DNA of 64,000 bases from Macrophomina tecta (lineage: Eukaryota > Ascomycota > Dothideomycetes > Botryosphaeriales > Botryosphaeriaceae): contig JAKSGN010000035.1 in assembly GCA_024180945.1 (NCBI GenBank), forward strand, positions 186,001 to 250,000. The letters are read 5' to 3'. Positions within the stretch are counted from its first letter, which is position 1; each line of letters starts with the position of its first letter. Of the stretch, positions 36,219 to 47,924 are shown in pieces. The translations under genes were made by a program, and so were the position numbers. The notes under the pieces are model-generated. The model searched no databases. It worked only from the letters and a program-made list of their open reading frames with translations, and was not told the origin of the DNA.

Positions 36219-37901
36219 CGCGTGCAGAATACATATGCAGGTTCCTGTTGCTCGTTCTCTTTCTCGCTTGTGATGTGCACGAGCTGTGGCTTGCTGGAAA
36301 AGCAGGGGAGAAGAGGATGAACTAGGCGGGAAAGAAAGGACTCCTGCTGCATGGGACGAGCGGAGACGGGATACAATGTGACGGAAAGTCGAGTCGATGA
36401 TGCTGCATTGGTACGATTCCTCAACACGGCAATTCTGTCAATAACTTTAATTATCACTGGCGTCGTCCTCTATTCACTTCTGTGCTTCCGCTGCGGGCAT
36501 TAAAAAACAGCAAATGTGTGGCCTCTTCGGGGCCGAAATGTGCATATTTCAGCCCCCTTTCCTTTCCGGTGATGAGATGAGATGCAAGAGTCAGTGGGAA
36601 GAGAGGGCCGAAATGAAAAGGTCATGGTGATATAGCCAAATCGAGCATCTTGCAGATGGGTTGGGGTGGCTGTCGAACGAGATGATGAATGCCGATCGGG
36701 GATTTTGTTCGAGAGCGAATGCGAAGGGTCCAATGGCAGGCCACAAACGAGTCCTTGTCACGATTAACGACTCGCGCGTCTCTGTTTCCGATTGTCGCTT
36801 TTCGCGGGAAACGAAGAGGGAGGGAAAACCGGGGCGGGCGTTCGAAGGGAAGAAGCATGAAGACAGCTTCTAGACCGTGGGTGGGGGATCAGGGCTATTG
36901 GCCTGCCATCTCCTGATTCACGCGTTCCTGAAAGCGTCTCCCTTGGCCGGGGAGCAGCGGATATGCGCCCTGGCCGACCCTCCGCAAGCGCTGTGCTCCA
37001 CCGTCGACGATGAGAAAAGTAAGGGAAGCGCGCTTATGGTGGAGGGTCCAGGCGCGTCCGGCCGGCAAGTGGGCTTTTGCTGCCAGCTATAGCAGCCCGA
37101 CTGACAAACAATCCCCGTTAGTACGTAACACGCAATCAGCGGGCCGGCGCCGAAGGGAAACGAAGAGGGGCCTGGGGAGGGGCCGAGCCCCTTGGGATCC
37201 TTTCCAGCCATCGCAGTCTCTTTCTCGCTCGCGACTCGCTCGCCCGCAACTGAGCTAACCAAGTCGCTGGCGTAGAAGGGAGATTTTCGCTCCACACGGG
37301 CCTCCCAGACGCTCCTCCTCGCAGAGCAGCCTGCCCGCCCGGATCTGCAGAGCAGGTGCCTCATGCAAGGTGCGCCCTGTCTCGGCCTCGCCTATTCTTG
37401 TTCCCTTCCCCCGCCACCACCACCATCGAGTGCCAGCCACTAGCATCACAGGATTTCATCGTCTGCTCCTGAGAGCGACGGGAGCCTTACTCCAACAGAC
37501 CATTGCGCACTCTTCTTCTTTCGGACTAAGGCTCGTCGCAAGGACACTACTCCGCTCGCTCGCTCGCGTCAGCCGGCCGGCCGGGCGAGGTGGGAAAAAG
37601 CCAATAACAGTCAGCCCCGGGAAGGCTTCCCACGGAGTCGCCGAATCTTCCGTAACAAGGTTCTCTCTCTCTCTTTTTTCTTTTTTTTTTTTGGTGGCGA
37701 GTGGGCAGTCAGCTCAGCCAAGCTAAGCGGCGGCGAAGAGCTTTTTCCCTCACGAGCACCGTTGACGAAAATCTGGATGGCTCGGTTTCAACATCCTGCT
37801 CATGCCCCAGCCTCCATTATTCTTTTCTTTCCTTTTTCCTTACTCCTGTCCACCCAATTCGTCCTCACCCGACCCTTTCACATGTCATTAACTTCGCGTT
37901 C

Positions 37902-37926
37902 TTTTTTTTTTTTTTTTTTTTTTTTT
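37902..37926. repeat. Poly(T) tract, 25 nt
   Basis: An uninterrupted T-run; a second T-run follows at 37988-38003. Confidence 0.93.
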
Positions 37927-39057
37927 GAAGAAATGAACCTTAATTCGAAGCGGGCGACGACATAATAGAGGAACTTAATAGTTTACCTTTTTTTTTTTTT
38001 TTTAATTTTTGCTTATTGCATCAGGCCGGTGCACCGCTACCTTTTTTTTTACTTCCTTCTCCCCGGTACGAGGTATAAGAAAGCGCCAGTAACCGAATCA
38101 TGCTGCCATGGTGCCGTACTCGTGCGACTCGCACGCACGCGCCGTTTTCTTAGAAGCAGGAGAACCAAGCAACGAAAAACAAAAAATTGCTCGACATCCG
38201 TACCTTCCTCTCACGACCCCTTAGGCGTCTCTGTGAAGGTGAGATCCCAAGGTTAAAAAAGGAGGGGCGCTTGTTTGTGTTATTTCGCGGACGTGGCTGG
38301 CATGCATGCATGTATCCCGCCGCGGTATCGCCGTCTTCTCCCTGGTACCTTCTGTGCGTGTCGCTTCTACGGTGCCCTTCCTTAGCCCATATATTGAGAA
38401 ATGAGAAGGTGGGGGCTGAGTTAAAAAAAAAAAAAAAAACGGAATTTGAGGGTCGAGGGCACGACATGGCGTAAGGTAGGGTGGTGATGGTAGTCGTAGT
38501 GCAAGGCTTGCGCTATCCTACACTTCACGGAGTCGAGGACAGAGGGTCATGGCTTCCTCGGAGATGAGGCATCCGTCCTTACAGGCGTGCGTGAAGCCAA
38601 TTACACGCACTCCCGAGCCCTCTCCACGTGTTATGAAAATCTCCGAGACCTGCGGCCCGTGGACGTGGGCATGGAGGTGAGTGGATGTGGGTATGGTGGC
38701 ACGGCGTGCCCGAAGCGAAACTGTCTTTGTCCTTTCGGATGTCCGATGCTGATGAACCTAACCATCATTCAATCTTGCCCGCTCAATATCGTCTCATGCC
38801 GTGTGGAGAACAATTTATTTCCATTGTCCCATATCCTCATTGTGGAAATTCACATGTGAGATCTGTCCTTTTCTGGCACATGTAGAGTGTTGTCTATTCC
38901 CTACCGGATGCAACCTCAATCCACCTGGTACGTTCCAAATTCCCCTCCTATCTGGCACGTTAATGATGGTATGAAAATTATAAGAACAGAAGGGAATCAT
39001 ACAAGAAAAGAGTACTCGCCTCTCTCACCGTCAACTACCATCCCAGCCGCTCAATGC

Positions 39058-39082
39058 AAAAAAAAAAAAAAAAAAAAAAAAA
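39058..39082. repeat. Poly(A) tract, 25 nt
   Basis: An uninterrupted A-run about 75 bp beyond the stop codon of the DUF3074 gene, so it appears as T25 in that gene's strand, in or near its 3' UTR. Confidence 0.93.
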
Positions 39083-39156
39083 CCTAGAGATCAGAAGTAG
39101 TAGCGAAGGAATAAACAGAAGCACAGGAAAGGAGCAGCAAATGCAAGAATGAGGCC

Positions 39157-41177
39157 TTATTCCACACTCTTCTTACTGCTCTTGCTCTTTGAACTCGACG
39201 CTGCACTCCCGCTCCGTCCCCTCGACAGCTCATTGCTGATAGCCTTGAGCGCTTGCTTTCCCTCCTGTGTCTTCCCCACACGTTGTACCAGCAATGTGTT
39301 CTGCTGCTGTAGCTCGCCGATCTGCTCCTTCAGCAGTCTGTTCTCCCGCTCCGCCATCTCGGCACGGAACTTGAACTCGTCGCGCTCGCGCTGCATCCGG
39401 GTGACCGTGTTCTTTTCCTCTTCCTTCTTCTTCCGCTGCTCCATCTTACGAGCCTCCTTTTCGCGCTTCGCCTCCAGCTTCGCCATCTCCCGTTCGTACT
39501 TTTCGACGGCTTTGCGCTTTTCCCGCTCCTCGCGCTCCGAGATCTGCTGAGTGCGCACTTGCTCTTTGTCTCGCACCTTTCGCATCTTGTCATCCAAGGC
39601 AGCCCGCTTGGAGTCGATCTTGGAGAGCTCCTTGTCGTAACGAATCTTGTTCTTCGTGAGAGAACTGTCCATGCTATCGCCTGACGTACGCCTGGGTGGC
39701 AATGCAGGTGGCTGTTCCTCGTCAGGAGGACCGCCATCAGCGGTAGCCCACTGTTCCGCGGAGGCAAATGAACGAAGGCTTGAAGTGTCGCTGACAGTAT
39801 CTGACTCGGATGATGGTGATGAATCCTGCATGCTAGGCTGCAAATATGAGGCAACGGACTGGGGTGCGTAGTTTTGGATTCCGTTCCCTACCGCGTCCTT
39901 CATGGATGAGAAGATGCCATTGCTGCCATCGCTTGGCTTGATCGTAGAGGGGTCGGTAAGTGGTCGGTCTGCGATACTGGTACCTACGCCAGTGAGTTGC
40001 ACGTTCCGTGATGCGGCAGAGAAGCTCTGCCTCGGCTCTGCTTCTTGCGCAGCATCAAGAGCTTGCTTCTCGTTGATCGCAGAAGCTTGTCTCCTTGAAT
40101 CTCCTTCCGGATCCTCAATCTCATCTTTTGCGCAGGCCCAGTCCAGAAATTTGCTTGTGTCCGCGACAATGGCACCTGGAGTTCCACGATCGACCAAAAA
40201 CCTCGGTATGCCGCCTCCTGGGTCACTTCTGGTGATCATGATCCATTCCACTGGGTTAGCCTCTGGATCGTCTGGATCGGCCTCTTCTTTCCTCCCTGTT
40301 TTCCCATCTTCTGCCGACTTCGCTGGAATAAGAGGTATCTCCCGAATCATTTCGACAGACTCGTATTGGCCTCGCACGAGACCGTCGCGTCGAGGTGCTT
40401 CAGGGTGTTCGCATGGTATGGACACAATCATGTAATGTCTTGGTATCTGCTCCGATGCGGCATGGCCTTGGACATGTGGTCTCGACTTTTCCCCTAGCGC
40501 CTTGTCGGAGGTGAGAAGCATGGTACTAAACTCTCGGGGTGCTGTAGGAGCAGGGAACTTTGCCGAAAGTTGCAGCACTGGGAACGGGGAACGGTCAGTC
40601 CGCTGTCAACCTGAAGCACTGGATGTCGAGTCTCACCTTCCAGCTTCCCTAGACCATCCACGACCTTTTCCTCCAGCCGCCTGTCACCGCCAATGCCTCT
40701 GATGCTGCCTGACCCGGGGTCGCCCTGCACCGCCAAGCTTTCGACAAACTCGCGCTGCAGCGCCTTCTTCCATTTGGTGAAGCCGAGCCCTTCATGCACA
40801 CTTCTCCTAGCGAACCACGAGCCATACCTGTCCGCACCAGCCATTTTGTACACTGCCACCGAGAGAGGGTTCGGATTCGCCTTTATCGGCTTTCCCCATG
40901 CCTTTTGAATATCCTCGAACGACGGGTCAAAGGGAGGGGCGCGAGCATCCGCTACAGTCATCTCCGAGGCATTGTGGGCGCCGTTGACGTCTGTCCGTTT
41001 GCGTTTGGAAGAGAGAAAGTCAGTGCCGCCCGGCGGCTGAGGAACGGAATTAACAATGGTCTCTGCATTTGCGAAGATGTTGCGCATGAAATTGGCGAGG
41101 TCATCGACGGGGACGTCGGTGGCGAAGTCTTTGGGCCTCAGGGTTTGGAGCGCTTCGTGAAGCTGTGTGCTCGCCAT
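39157..41177 (-). CDS. DUF3074 (START-like) protein with coiled-coil tail
   Basis: Model: complement(join(39157..40577, 40637..41177)), 653 aa, with one 59-nt intron. The N-terminal half fits the fungal DUF3074 domain, a START-like fold: WFARRSVHEG, then FTKWKKALQREF, then RHYMIVSIPCEHPEAPRRDG, VRGQYESVEMIREIPL, VEWIMITRSDPGGGIPRFLV and TPGAIVADTSKFLDW. START-like folds usually bind lipids, but no ligand is established for this family. After a Ser-rich linker comes a long, highly charged coiled coil (about residues 490-615, rich in REEREKRK and KKKEEEKN patterns), then a Ser/Lys-rich end (SSSKSKSSKKSVE). No signal peptide or membrane segment is present. The starting ATG at 41177 is the first in the frame. 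Confidence 0.85.
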
Positions 41178-42316
41178 GCTGACGCGTTCAAGACCGGATA
41201 ACAGTGGATTCTTGCGGATAAGGCGCGCCCGGCGCTACGGAGGGTGAGGCTCTGCTCTTTGAGCAGCGGAGCTGGCGGAGAGTGATGTAATGGCCGGCTC
41301 GAGGCTCGGAAAGTTCAAGGTCCGCGTGCTCCGAGGCTGGCTACGGCGCGGAGCGGAAAAGGAAGGAATCGGACGAGGTGCAATGTGTTTCTACCGCTAG
41401 TGCGAAAGGCGCGGCATTGCGGGGGCGGGGCCAAGAGAATCAGGTGTTCAGCAGGCCATCGATAGACCGTAACCAGGCGGAGGTATGGTCGGAGAAGCAT
41501 CCAGGAGGTCGCCGGCGGAGGCATAGGGCTTTTGTAAAGCAGCCTGAGGCGTAGCTTGCATCATGGGGAATCTATGCACGGAACGCGACGTCACTCTCAA
41601 GCCCCCGCGAACGGGCCAACAAGCTTCAAGCTTCTCCCGCGGAGCGCCACGACCCGCATGCGTGAACACCGCCTTGGGAATGATGGCTCATGTTGTCAGC
41701 GCTCTTCAGATACCTGCTCAGTGCTCCTACTGCCCTGCTGGCCCCCCAACCCGCTGTCCATCATTACCGCGCGGTGGAGAGGAAACAGGGTACCCCTCGT
41801 GCTTAGCCACAAGCGCACCGTTGCGATTCCTTCGCTCGCCGAGCCACATTCAGGGACCAAATATGTGTTCGTGCTCGTTTATTAGCGCCGCAGTCCAGTC
41901 GTTTTCGACTTGAATGCTCCGAAGAGGGCGCCTCGAGACCCTCGTTCTGACTCGTTTGGATGCGAATACGACTGTATACGTAAACGCGGACAGAAAACGA
42001 CGACACGTTGCATCTTAAATAGCGACTGCACCGTCACTAGTCATCTAACTGCACTCATATTCCGCTAGTGTCGGGCTAGAAATGTTGTGAAGCTTGGAAC
42101 TCCTAGAGACTCATTTCGAAACTCGAAGCAGTCGTAGACTCGAACATTGCAAACCCCGGAGGAAGATGCTTTGAATCCGCCCATACGATCGAGATGGTGA
42201 CAAGTTACAGACACGATGAAAGAACAAAGGAACAGCATTCAAAGGAGCCCACAGCAGCGCATTACCGTACAAAATGCAAATGTTTTCAAATGTCCCCACA
42301 TCGCCCTTTTCATGCC
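41178..42316. other. Intergenic region upstream of the DUF3074 gene
   Basis: Upstream region of the DUF3074 gene and 3' flank of the small duplicated protein gene. Only short overlapping open frames are present; no gene is supported. Confidence 0.5.
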
Positions 42317-42661
42317 TCATAGCTTGGACCTTCTCGACGCAGTTTCAGTGCTTCCAGACGGCCCGTTATCGTGATCGACAGGGTCCTTCTCTGCTGTCTC
42401 CGCCTTTAAGCTAACTGGATCCCCGAGCATGGTCTTCTTGGTTGCATCACTCAACGATGCTGATTGTTTGGCGCTGTTTCTAGACCCTCCATGTGCTCCA
42501 AGGTCTTGGTCCGTGGGTGAGGTGTTTGAAGTCTCGGCCTTTAGAGACACTGGATCGTCGAGTTGCGAGGGATTGCTACCTTTTCCGTGGAGCCTTTCCG
42601 CGGCGAGCTGACGTAGAGGCGGCTGACTTTGATGCTTGGAGAGAGGGGATGGAGGTGCCAT
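42317..42661 (-). CDS. Small hydrophilic protein with an internal duplication
   Basis: This is an intronless 114-aa frame. It contains two copies of a unit of roughly 26 residues, each starting DPVSLKAET and continuing with Asp/Pro/Gly-rich sequence (about residues 36-61 and 80-105). The nine core residues are identical, but five of their nine codons differ only synonymously (for example GTG TCT CTA against GTT AGC TTA), which argues for selection on the protein. The protein is Ser/Thr/Lys-rich, has no signal peptide or membrane segment and is probably disordered. I do not recognise the family. It is divergent from the dynamin-like GTPase gene about 1 kb away. Confidence 0.65.
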   Translation of the reverse strand: MAPPSPLSKHQSQPPLRQLAAERLHGKGSNPSQLDDPVSLKAETSNTSPTDQDLGAHGGSRNSAKQSASLSDATKKTMLGDPVSLKAETAEKDPVDHDNGPSGSTETASRRSKL

Positions 42662-43674
42662 TGTGTAAGGGAGGACAGGCGATTCATTGTTGTGGAGTGG
42701 GTGTCAATAGCACGAAAGACGACGAACGATCGATATTTTTGTGAATCGAACTCTCTTGAAGTGGGACCGTTTTCTATATCAGAAATGGGCCTGGGCCGAG
42801 GTAGTCGTCTGCCTAAGGATCGATGACGTTGATGATGTTGGAAAAAGTTGACTAGACACGTGAAAACAGCCAAATGCGGCAATCGTCGGTCCACGATACG
42901 TGGATTTGCTGATAGATATCCAGTTACTACATATATATGAACCGGGAAAAGTGAAATTGCATCCTTCTCAAGCAACGTTGGTTCACTTGTCCCGCTACAC
43001 GAACAGACAAAAGATCACAAGCCTTGGCACACGTGGTGAGAGATTCAAACCGACATCAGTGCACGATGAAAGACGGTCATGAAGCTAACATTCCGACGAC
43101 TGCTTCATCTCCTTCAATTCGGATATGCCCTTGCGAATGACTGGGAACGGATCCTCGTTTCTTTATGCGGTTGGCCTTCCAGCAAAGTTCGTGTTTGGAA
43201 AACCTTCGAAGCAAGCAACAAGAAAGTTGAGATGAATAGCGTATTCCACGCCTCACCTCGTATCTTGAACATGCAAACGCTGCAAAGACGACGGAGAGCA
43301 AGATCTTATCGGAGCTTGTCCGCCCCACATGGGTAAGACCCGCTTGCTGTGCGGGGCGGTGTTAGCTTCACGTGCTTTTTCAACTAGCGTGTTTCCCCCC
43401 CAAACACGTCTCGACGCGCCCCACGCCCTCACTCTGCGCTAGCGCCTCCGCGTCAAAAGCTCGCACTGCGACGCCTGCGCTGGCTTACCCGTCAGCGCCA
43501 AGGGCCCGGCCCGTCACTCCAGCCTCATCGGTCCGTCCAAGGATTGAAGCCCGCATTGGCCTCCGTCCTCACTGTGACCAACCTGCCTCAGCTTTTCGTC
43601 GCTAAGATTCAAGACCTTGTGTGACCAAACACTATCAACCCACCCACCGTCCATGATTGCGGCTACAGCACAGC
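42662..43674. promoter_or_regulatory. Divergent upstream region (small protein / dynamin-like GTPase)
   Basis: About 1 kb lies between the two divergent start codons. Open frames at 43079-43336 on both strands have no recognisable product. The C-rich stretch at 43390-43560 just before the GTPase start is a plausible core promoter and 5' UTR. Confidence 0.4.
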
Positions 43675-46600
43675 ATGGCAATCACGGACGCGGCGTACGA
43701 AGCATTGCGCGAGCGTGCAAAGGCTGTCAAGCCCGAGGAACTATTGAAGCCCACTCGGTACTGGATCGCCGTCTTGTTTGAAGAGCGCGATCCCTCTGAG
43801 GTCGCCGAGCAAACAGACTTCTTGTGGATCAAGGGCAATGGCAAAACCACCATAGAAGCTGTCCGCAACGTGTACGAACAGAGGAAATCCGGAGACTTCT
43901 GCCTGCAGCTTGGGCTCAGACCAACCGAAAGCACCGAGCGGATGGCTGACCTGAACAAATAGTAAGTGTTGTGAGGACTTCTTGCACTGCAGCGCTGACG
44001 GCCTTTACAGCCACGATAGGCTTATCGTTCTGCTGCCTATCCGACTGGCTCCTCCCGTCTCGTCCACCCATACCTCTGCTGTTGCTAGCTCCCCACCTCC
44101 GATGGTAAAGCCTGAGCCGGTTCAAGCGGGGCCCGCTGCTCTTCCGCCCTTTATGGCGAATTCAATGCATTCCACGTCCACACAAGCGTCACCGACCGGT
44201 CGGGATAAGCGTATAAGTACATTCAAGCTTTCTCAAAGGCCCGCAGAACCGCCTAGCGCCTCAGCTGTCTCGCCTACTATGAGTTCTCAGAGCATCCAGC
44301 CATTTCCTCCTCCAGAATCGCCTTCACCGTCGCAGCCGCACCACCTACCGTCCTCGACTCTGGCAACTCCAGGTCCGTCAATAGCTCCTGCAGTGCCTCA
44401 TGAACACCGGCAACTGGATGGTCCACAGTATACGAACGACTCGAGGATTATGAATGCTTTTCAAGCTGCGCAATCTCGTCAGTATACGTGGTTGGAACCT
44501 TACCTCCCCCAGTCACAGGGTAAGACAGCACCATCTCTGGCCTCAAGGCATCAGAGTGTCGGTGCACATGTCTTTGGTGCTCCGTCTCAACACGCGGCAA
44601 GTCCGTTCGCGCCTGAACGTCCACAGTTAAGCAGCAGTATGCCTCTCTCCACTTCCTCGAACAGGCCTCCCTCAGAGGACCAATGCGTATCTCGTGCCCC
44701 GTCGGGTATCACCGCTGAACCACAATACCCTTTTCTGCAACAGCTGTCATCCGAAACAGACCCCGAGATGCTCGAGAAGGGCGTTGAGAAGGCCATGGAA
44801 TTGCTGAAGAAGCTTCAAACTCGTCTCAACGACGACCGAACTGAAAACCGGGAGTCATGGCTGCAGCCCATTGAGGATGCCGAAAAGGGCACTGGGCGCA
44901 CGCGTACGGTGATCGGTGTTGTCGGCAACACTGGAGCTGGTAAGAGCAGTGTCATAAATGCCCTTTTGGACGAGGAGCGTCTGGTACCGACAAACTGCAT
45001 GCGTGCCTGTACGGCTGTTGTGACAGCTGTCTTACAATGATAGCGAGGACGAGCAGAGCCGGTATCAAGCCGATGTGGAGTTCATCAAGCAGGAGGACTG
45101 GCACAAGGAGCTTGGGACCCTCTTCGATGAACTTCTGGACGGCAGTGGGAAAATCGCCAAGGAGGCCAGTAACCCCGACAGTGAAGCCGGTATCGCCTAT
45201 GCAAAGATTTCTTCGGTCTACCCAAACAAGACCAAGGACCAACTTGCTACTGGCGGTCTCGAACCACTATTACGCGATGTAGCTGTGAACAATATTCTCG
45301 GGACCACCAGGCATATCACAGACTCCGACAGCTTAAAGTTTTGTCAGAAGCTACAGACGTACATTGACAGTCAAGAAAAGGCGAGTGGCCGCCCGAAGAA
45401 GGACGAGATCAGGCGTATGGAGTACTGGCCACTGATCAAGGTTGTCAAAATCTACACCAAGGCCGACGCCCTGTCAACTGGTGCGGTATTGGTAGACCTT
45501 CCTGGTGTGCACGACTCGAACGCTGCACGTGCTGCTGTTGCCGACGGATACATAAAGCAATGTACAGGCCTCTGGATTGTTGCCCCCATCACGCGCGCTG
45601 TTGATGACAAGGCTGCCAAGACCCTACTTGGAAACTCGTTCAAAAGACAGCTGAAGCTGGACGGGACATATGGCAATGTAACTTTCATTTGCTCAAAGAC
45701 AGATGATATCTCTATTGAAGAGGCTGTGCTAAGCCTGAATCTCGATGAGACCGCAGAGACCTCCTGGCAGGAGTCCGATGATCTGAGAAACCAGGTTGAG
45801 GATATAAAGAATAAAATCAGCCAGTGCAGGGACGCCAAAGGCGTTTATAGTAGCATTATCGACGACTGTGACGAGCAGATGGAGATCTGGGAGAAATTGA
45901 ATGATGACCTTGAAGACGGTAAGACGGTCTATCCGCCGTCTAAGAAGCGCAGGAGGTCTTTCGCCAAAACCAGTTCCCAGAAAAAGCGTCGAACAGAGGG
46001 CTTGGGAGATGATTTTATTACTGATGCGTCCGAGGATTCAGAACCATCTGCCTCTGAGCCTGAGACCGAGGATGACGAGGGAGGTCGGCAAGCTCTTACC
46101 TCTGATTATATCGAGAGCAAGAAGCATGAGCTTAGGCTGCAGAAGAAGAAGGCCAAAGACGAACGCAATATGCTGGAAGATCAGATGAAGGCTTTGAGAA
46201 AGGAAACAAAGGAGCTGAACGAGAGGATAGCCGCTATGGACCATATGATCAGCGCTTTGTGTATCAAGAGCAGGAACGACTACTCTAGGGGAGCGATCCA
46301 GCAGGATTTCGCCGCTGGTATCAAAGAGCTTGACATGGAGACTGCTCTTGAAGAGGATGAAGAGCATTTTGATCCGGATCAAGAACTACGTGACTACGAT
46401 GAAGTAGCGCGTTCGCTTCCTGTATTTTGTATCAGCTCCCGAGCTTTTCAGAAGCTGAGCGGACGTCTCAAAAGAGACAAGGCTGTCCCAGGATTCGAAA
46501 ATATCAATGAGACGGAGGTAAGAAAAAGGAGCATCGAGACGAAACTTGTTAAAAACTAATGTATAACATAGATGCCGCAGCTGAGAGCTCACTGTAAGAA

Positions 46601-47924
46601 ACTTACCGAATCCGGTCGCGCTGCGAGTAGTCGCAAGTTCTTAAACAGCCTCTCCCAATTGCTGAACTCGATGAATTTATGGGCCTCGAATGGCACCAAT
46701 GGCTCCCAACTCACAGCCGACCAACAACATAGAGAAGCTCAGTTTCTTGAGCAAAAGCTGACCGAGCTCCGGAATGGCCTGGATAAAGTTGTCGATAAAA
46801 CGCTCTCATGTATCACAGATGGCCTTACGCAAAACATTTTCGATAACTACGACAGTGCCATCCAGAACGCATCCGATGCCAGCATCCCCACGGCCCAAAA
46901 ATGGGGAGCTCATAGGGATGAAGGGGGCCTACATTTCAAGACGTACTTAGCTACCGTCAGAAGGAATGGCGTGTATGCAGGCGTTGCTGGTCTGCGTGAT
47001 TTCAATGGCGAACTAGCGGAGCCAATGATGAGGCAGCTTACAAGGGGTTGGGAAAGAGCGTTCCAGCGCATATTGCCCAAACAACTGGACAAATTTAAGA
47101 CCAAGACTCTTGAAGTCTTAACGGATTTCCACAACAACGTTATTAGGAGAGCAAACGACATTGGCGTCAGCATTGCTGCCACCACAGCGCTAAGTGGTCA
47201 GCTTCGCAATTATGAACCGTTCCTAACTGGACAGGTCCAAACGATCAAGGACATGATGACGGCCTTTCAGAGGGAAGTCAACCGAGAATTCACCCCTTCA
47301 ATCGCGGTTGCAATGGAGCGCGCATACGATTTGTGCAGCGCTGAGCATGGAGCCGGTTCCTATATGCGTATGAAAGGGCACATGACCACGCATGTCAACA
47401 GGCACCGTACGAAAATGTTCCAAGACGCCTGTAATGCGGTCAGGAAGCGTCTCGATGAGTTTTCTGAAAAGGTAAAGTTAGGGCTGGGGAGTCGATCCAG
47501 GGGCGTCTATGACACAGCCCAGAGGGACTACCTGGCAGTGCTTGGCAACATGGGCACAGCAGATGTCTCAGCAACTCAGGTCCAAGTTAGCCTGAAGAGC
47601 GATGTCTCCGACATATTGCAAACGGGTGAAGATATGTTTCGTCGCCTTTTCGAGAGTGCAGAGGATAGGGCTGAGGCCCGGGATGAGGTCGAAGCTCAGG
47701 AAGAAACTGAGAACATCAATTGCGACGAAGCGCATCCCGGTATGGGCAGCGCCGAGAACGACACTCAGAACCAGGTGGCCAATGAATGGGAGGGAGGAAG
47801 GCCCAATATTGCTTCAGAGGCCAAGGAAAACTCTCCCACGGGCGGAATGGTCAACTTGCAAAAGAGCGCCGATACCGTCACCGCAGAGGCCACCGTCCTT
47901 CGTTCTCTGGATACTGATGGCTAA
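43675..47924 (+). CDS. Dynamin-like / SLIP-GC-like large GTPase, with an apparent frameshift
   Basis: Model: join(43675..43961, 44011..46517, 46572..47924) with a frame change at about 45029; about 1,380 aa. Parts in order: a conserved-looking N-terminal domain (1-110), a Ser/Pro-rich linker, then a P-loop GVVGNTGAGKSS near residue 402, switch region TNCMRACTAVV, G3 DLPGVHD near 592 and G4-like SKTD near 657. A basic stretch (KKRRRSF...KKRR) could be a nuclear localisation signal, followed by an acidic segment, a coiled coil and a long helical C-terminal region. Fungal relatives are annotated as nuclear GTPase SLIP-GC-like; the cellular role is unknown. Around 45023-45035 the frame ending ...VVTA meets SYNDSEDEQ in another frame with two bases missing. 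Either the gene is mutated, or the assembly has an error, or a 43-nt intron (44983-45025) removes the switch region. Both flanking introns are ordinary (49 and 54 nt). Confidence 0.8.

Larger units (their letters stand above)
31200..39156. other. 8 kb region without a recognisable gene
   Basis: No open frame shows a known domain or a convincing exon chain. The first 2.5 kb are GC-rich with long overlapping open frames on both strands, as expected by chance. Simple sequence is frequent: GAT repeats at about 36193-36218, T25 at 37902-37926, a T-run at 37988-38003, A17 at 38423-38439 and A25 at 39058-39082. Lineage-specific genes, long noncoding transcripts or decayed repeats could be hidden here; none can be supported by eye. 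Confidence 0.45.

Noticed and set aside
44983..45025. 43-nt intron as the default explanation of the frame change in the dynamin-like gene
   Set aside because: It would remove the conserved switch region, so a two-base deletion or assembly error is preferred; kept only as an alternative in the findings.
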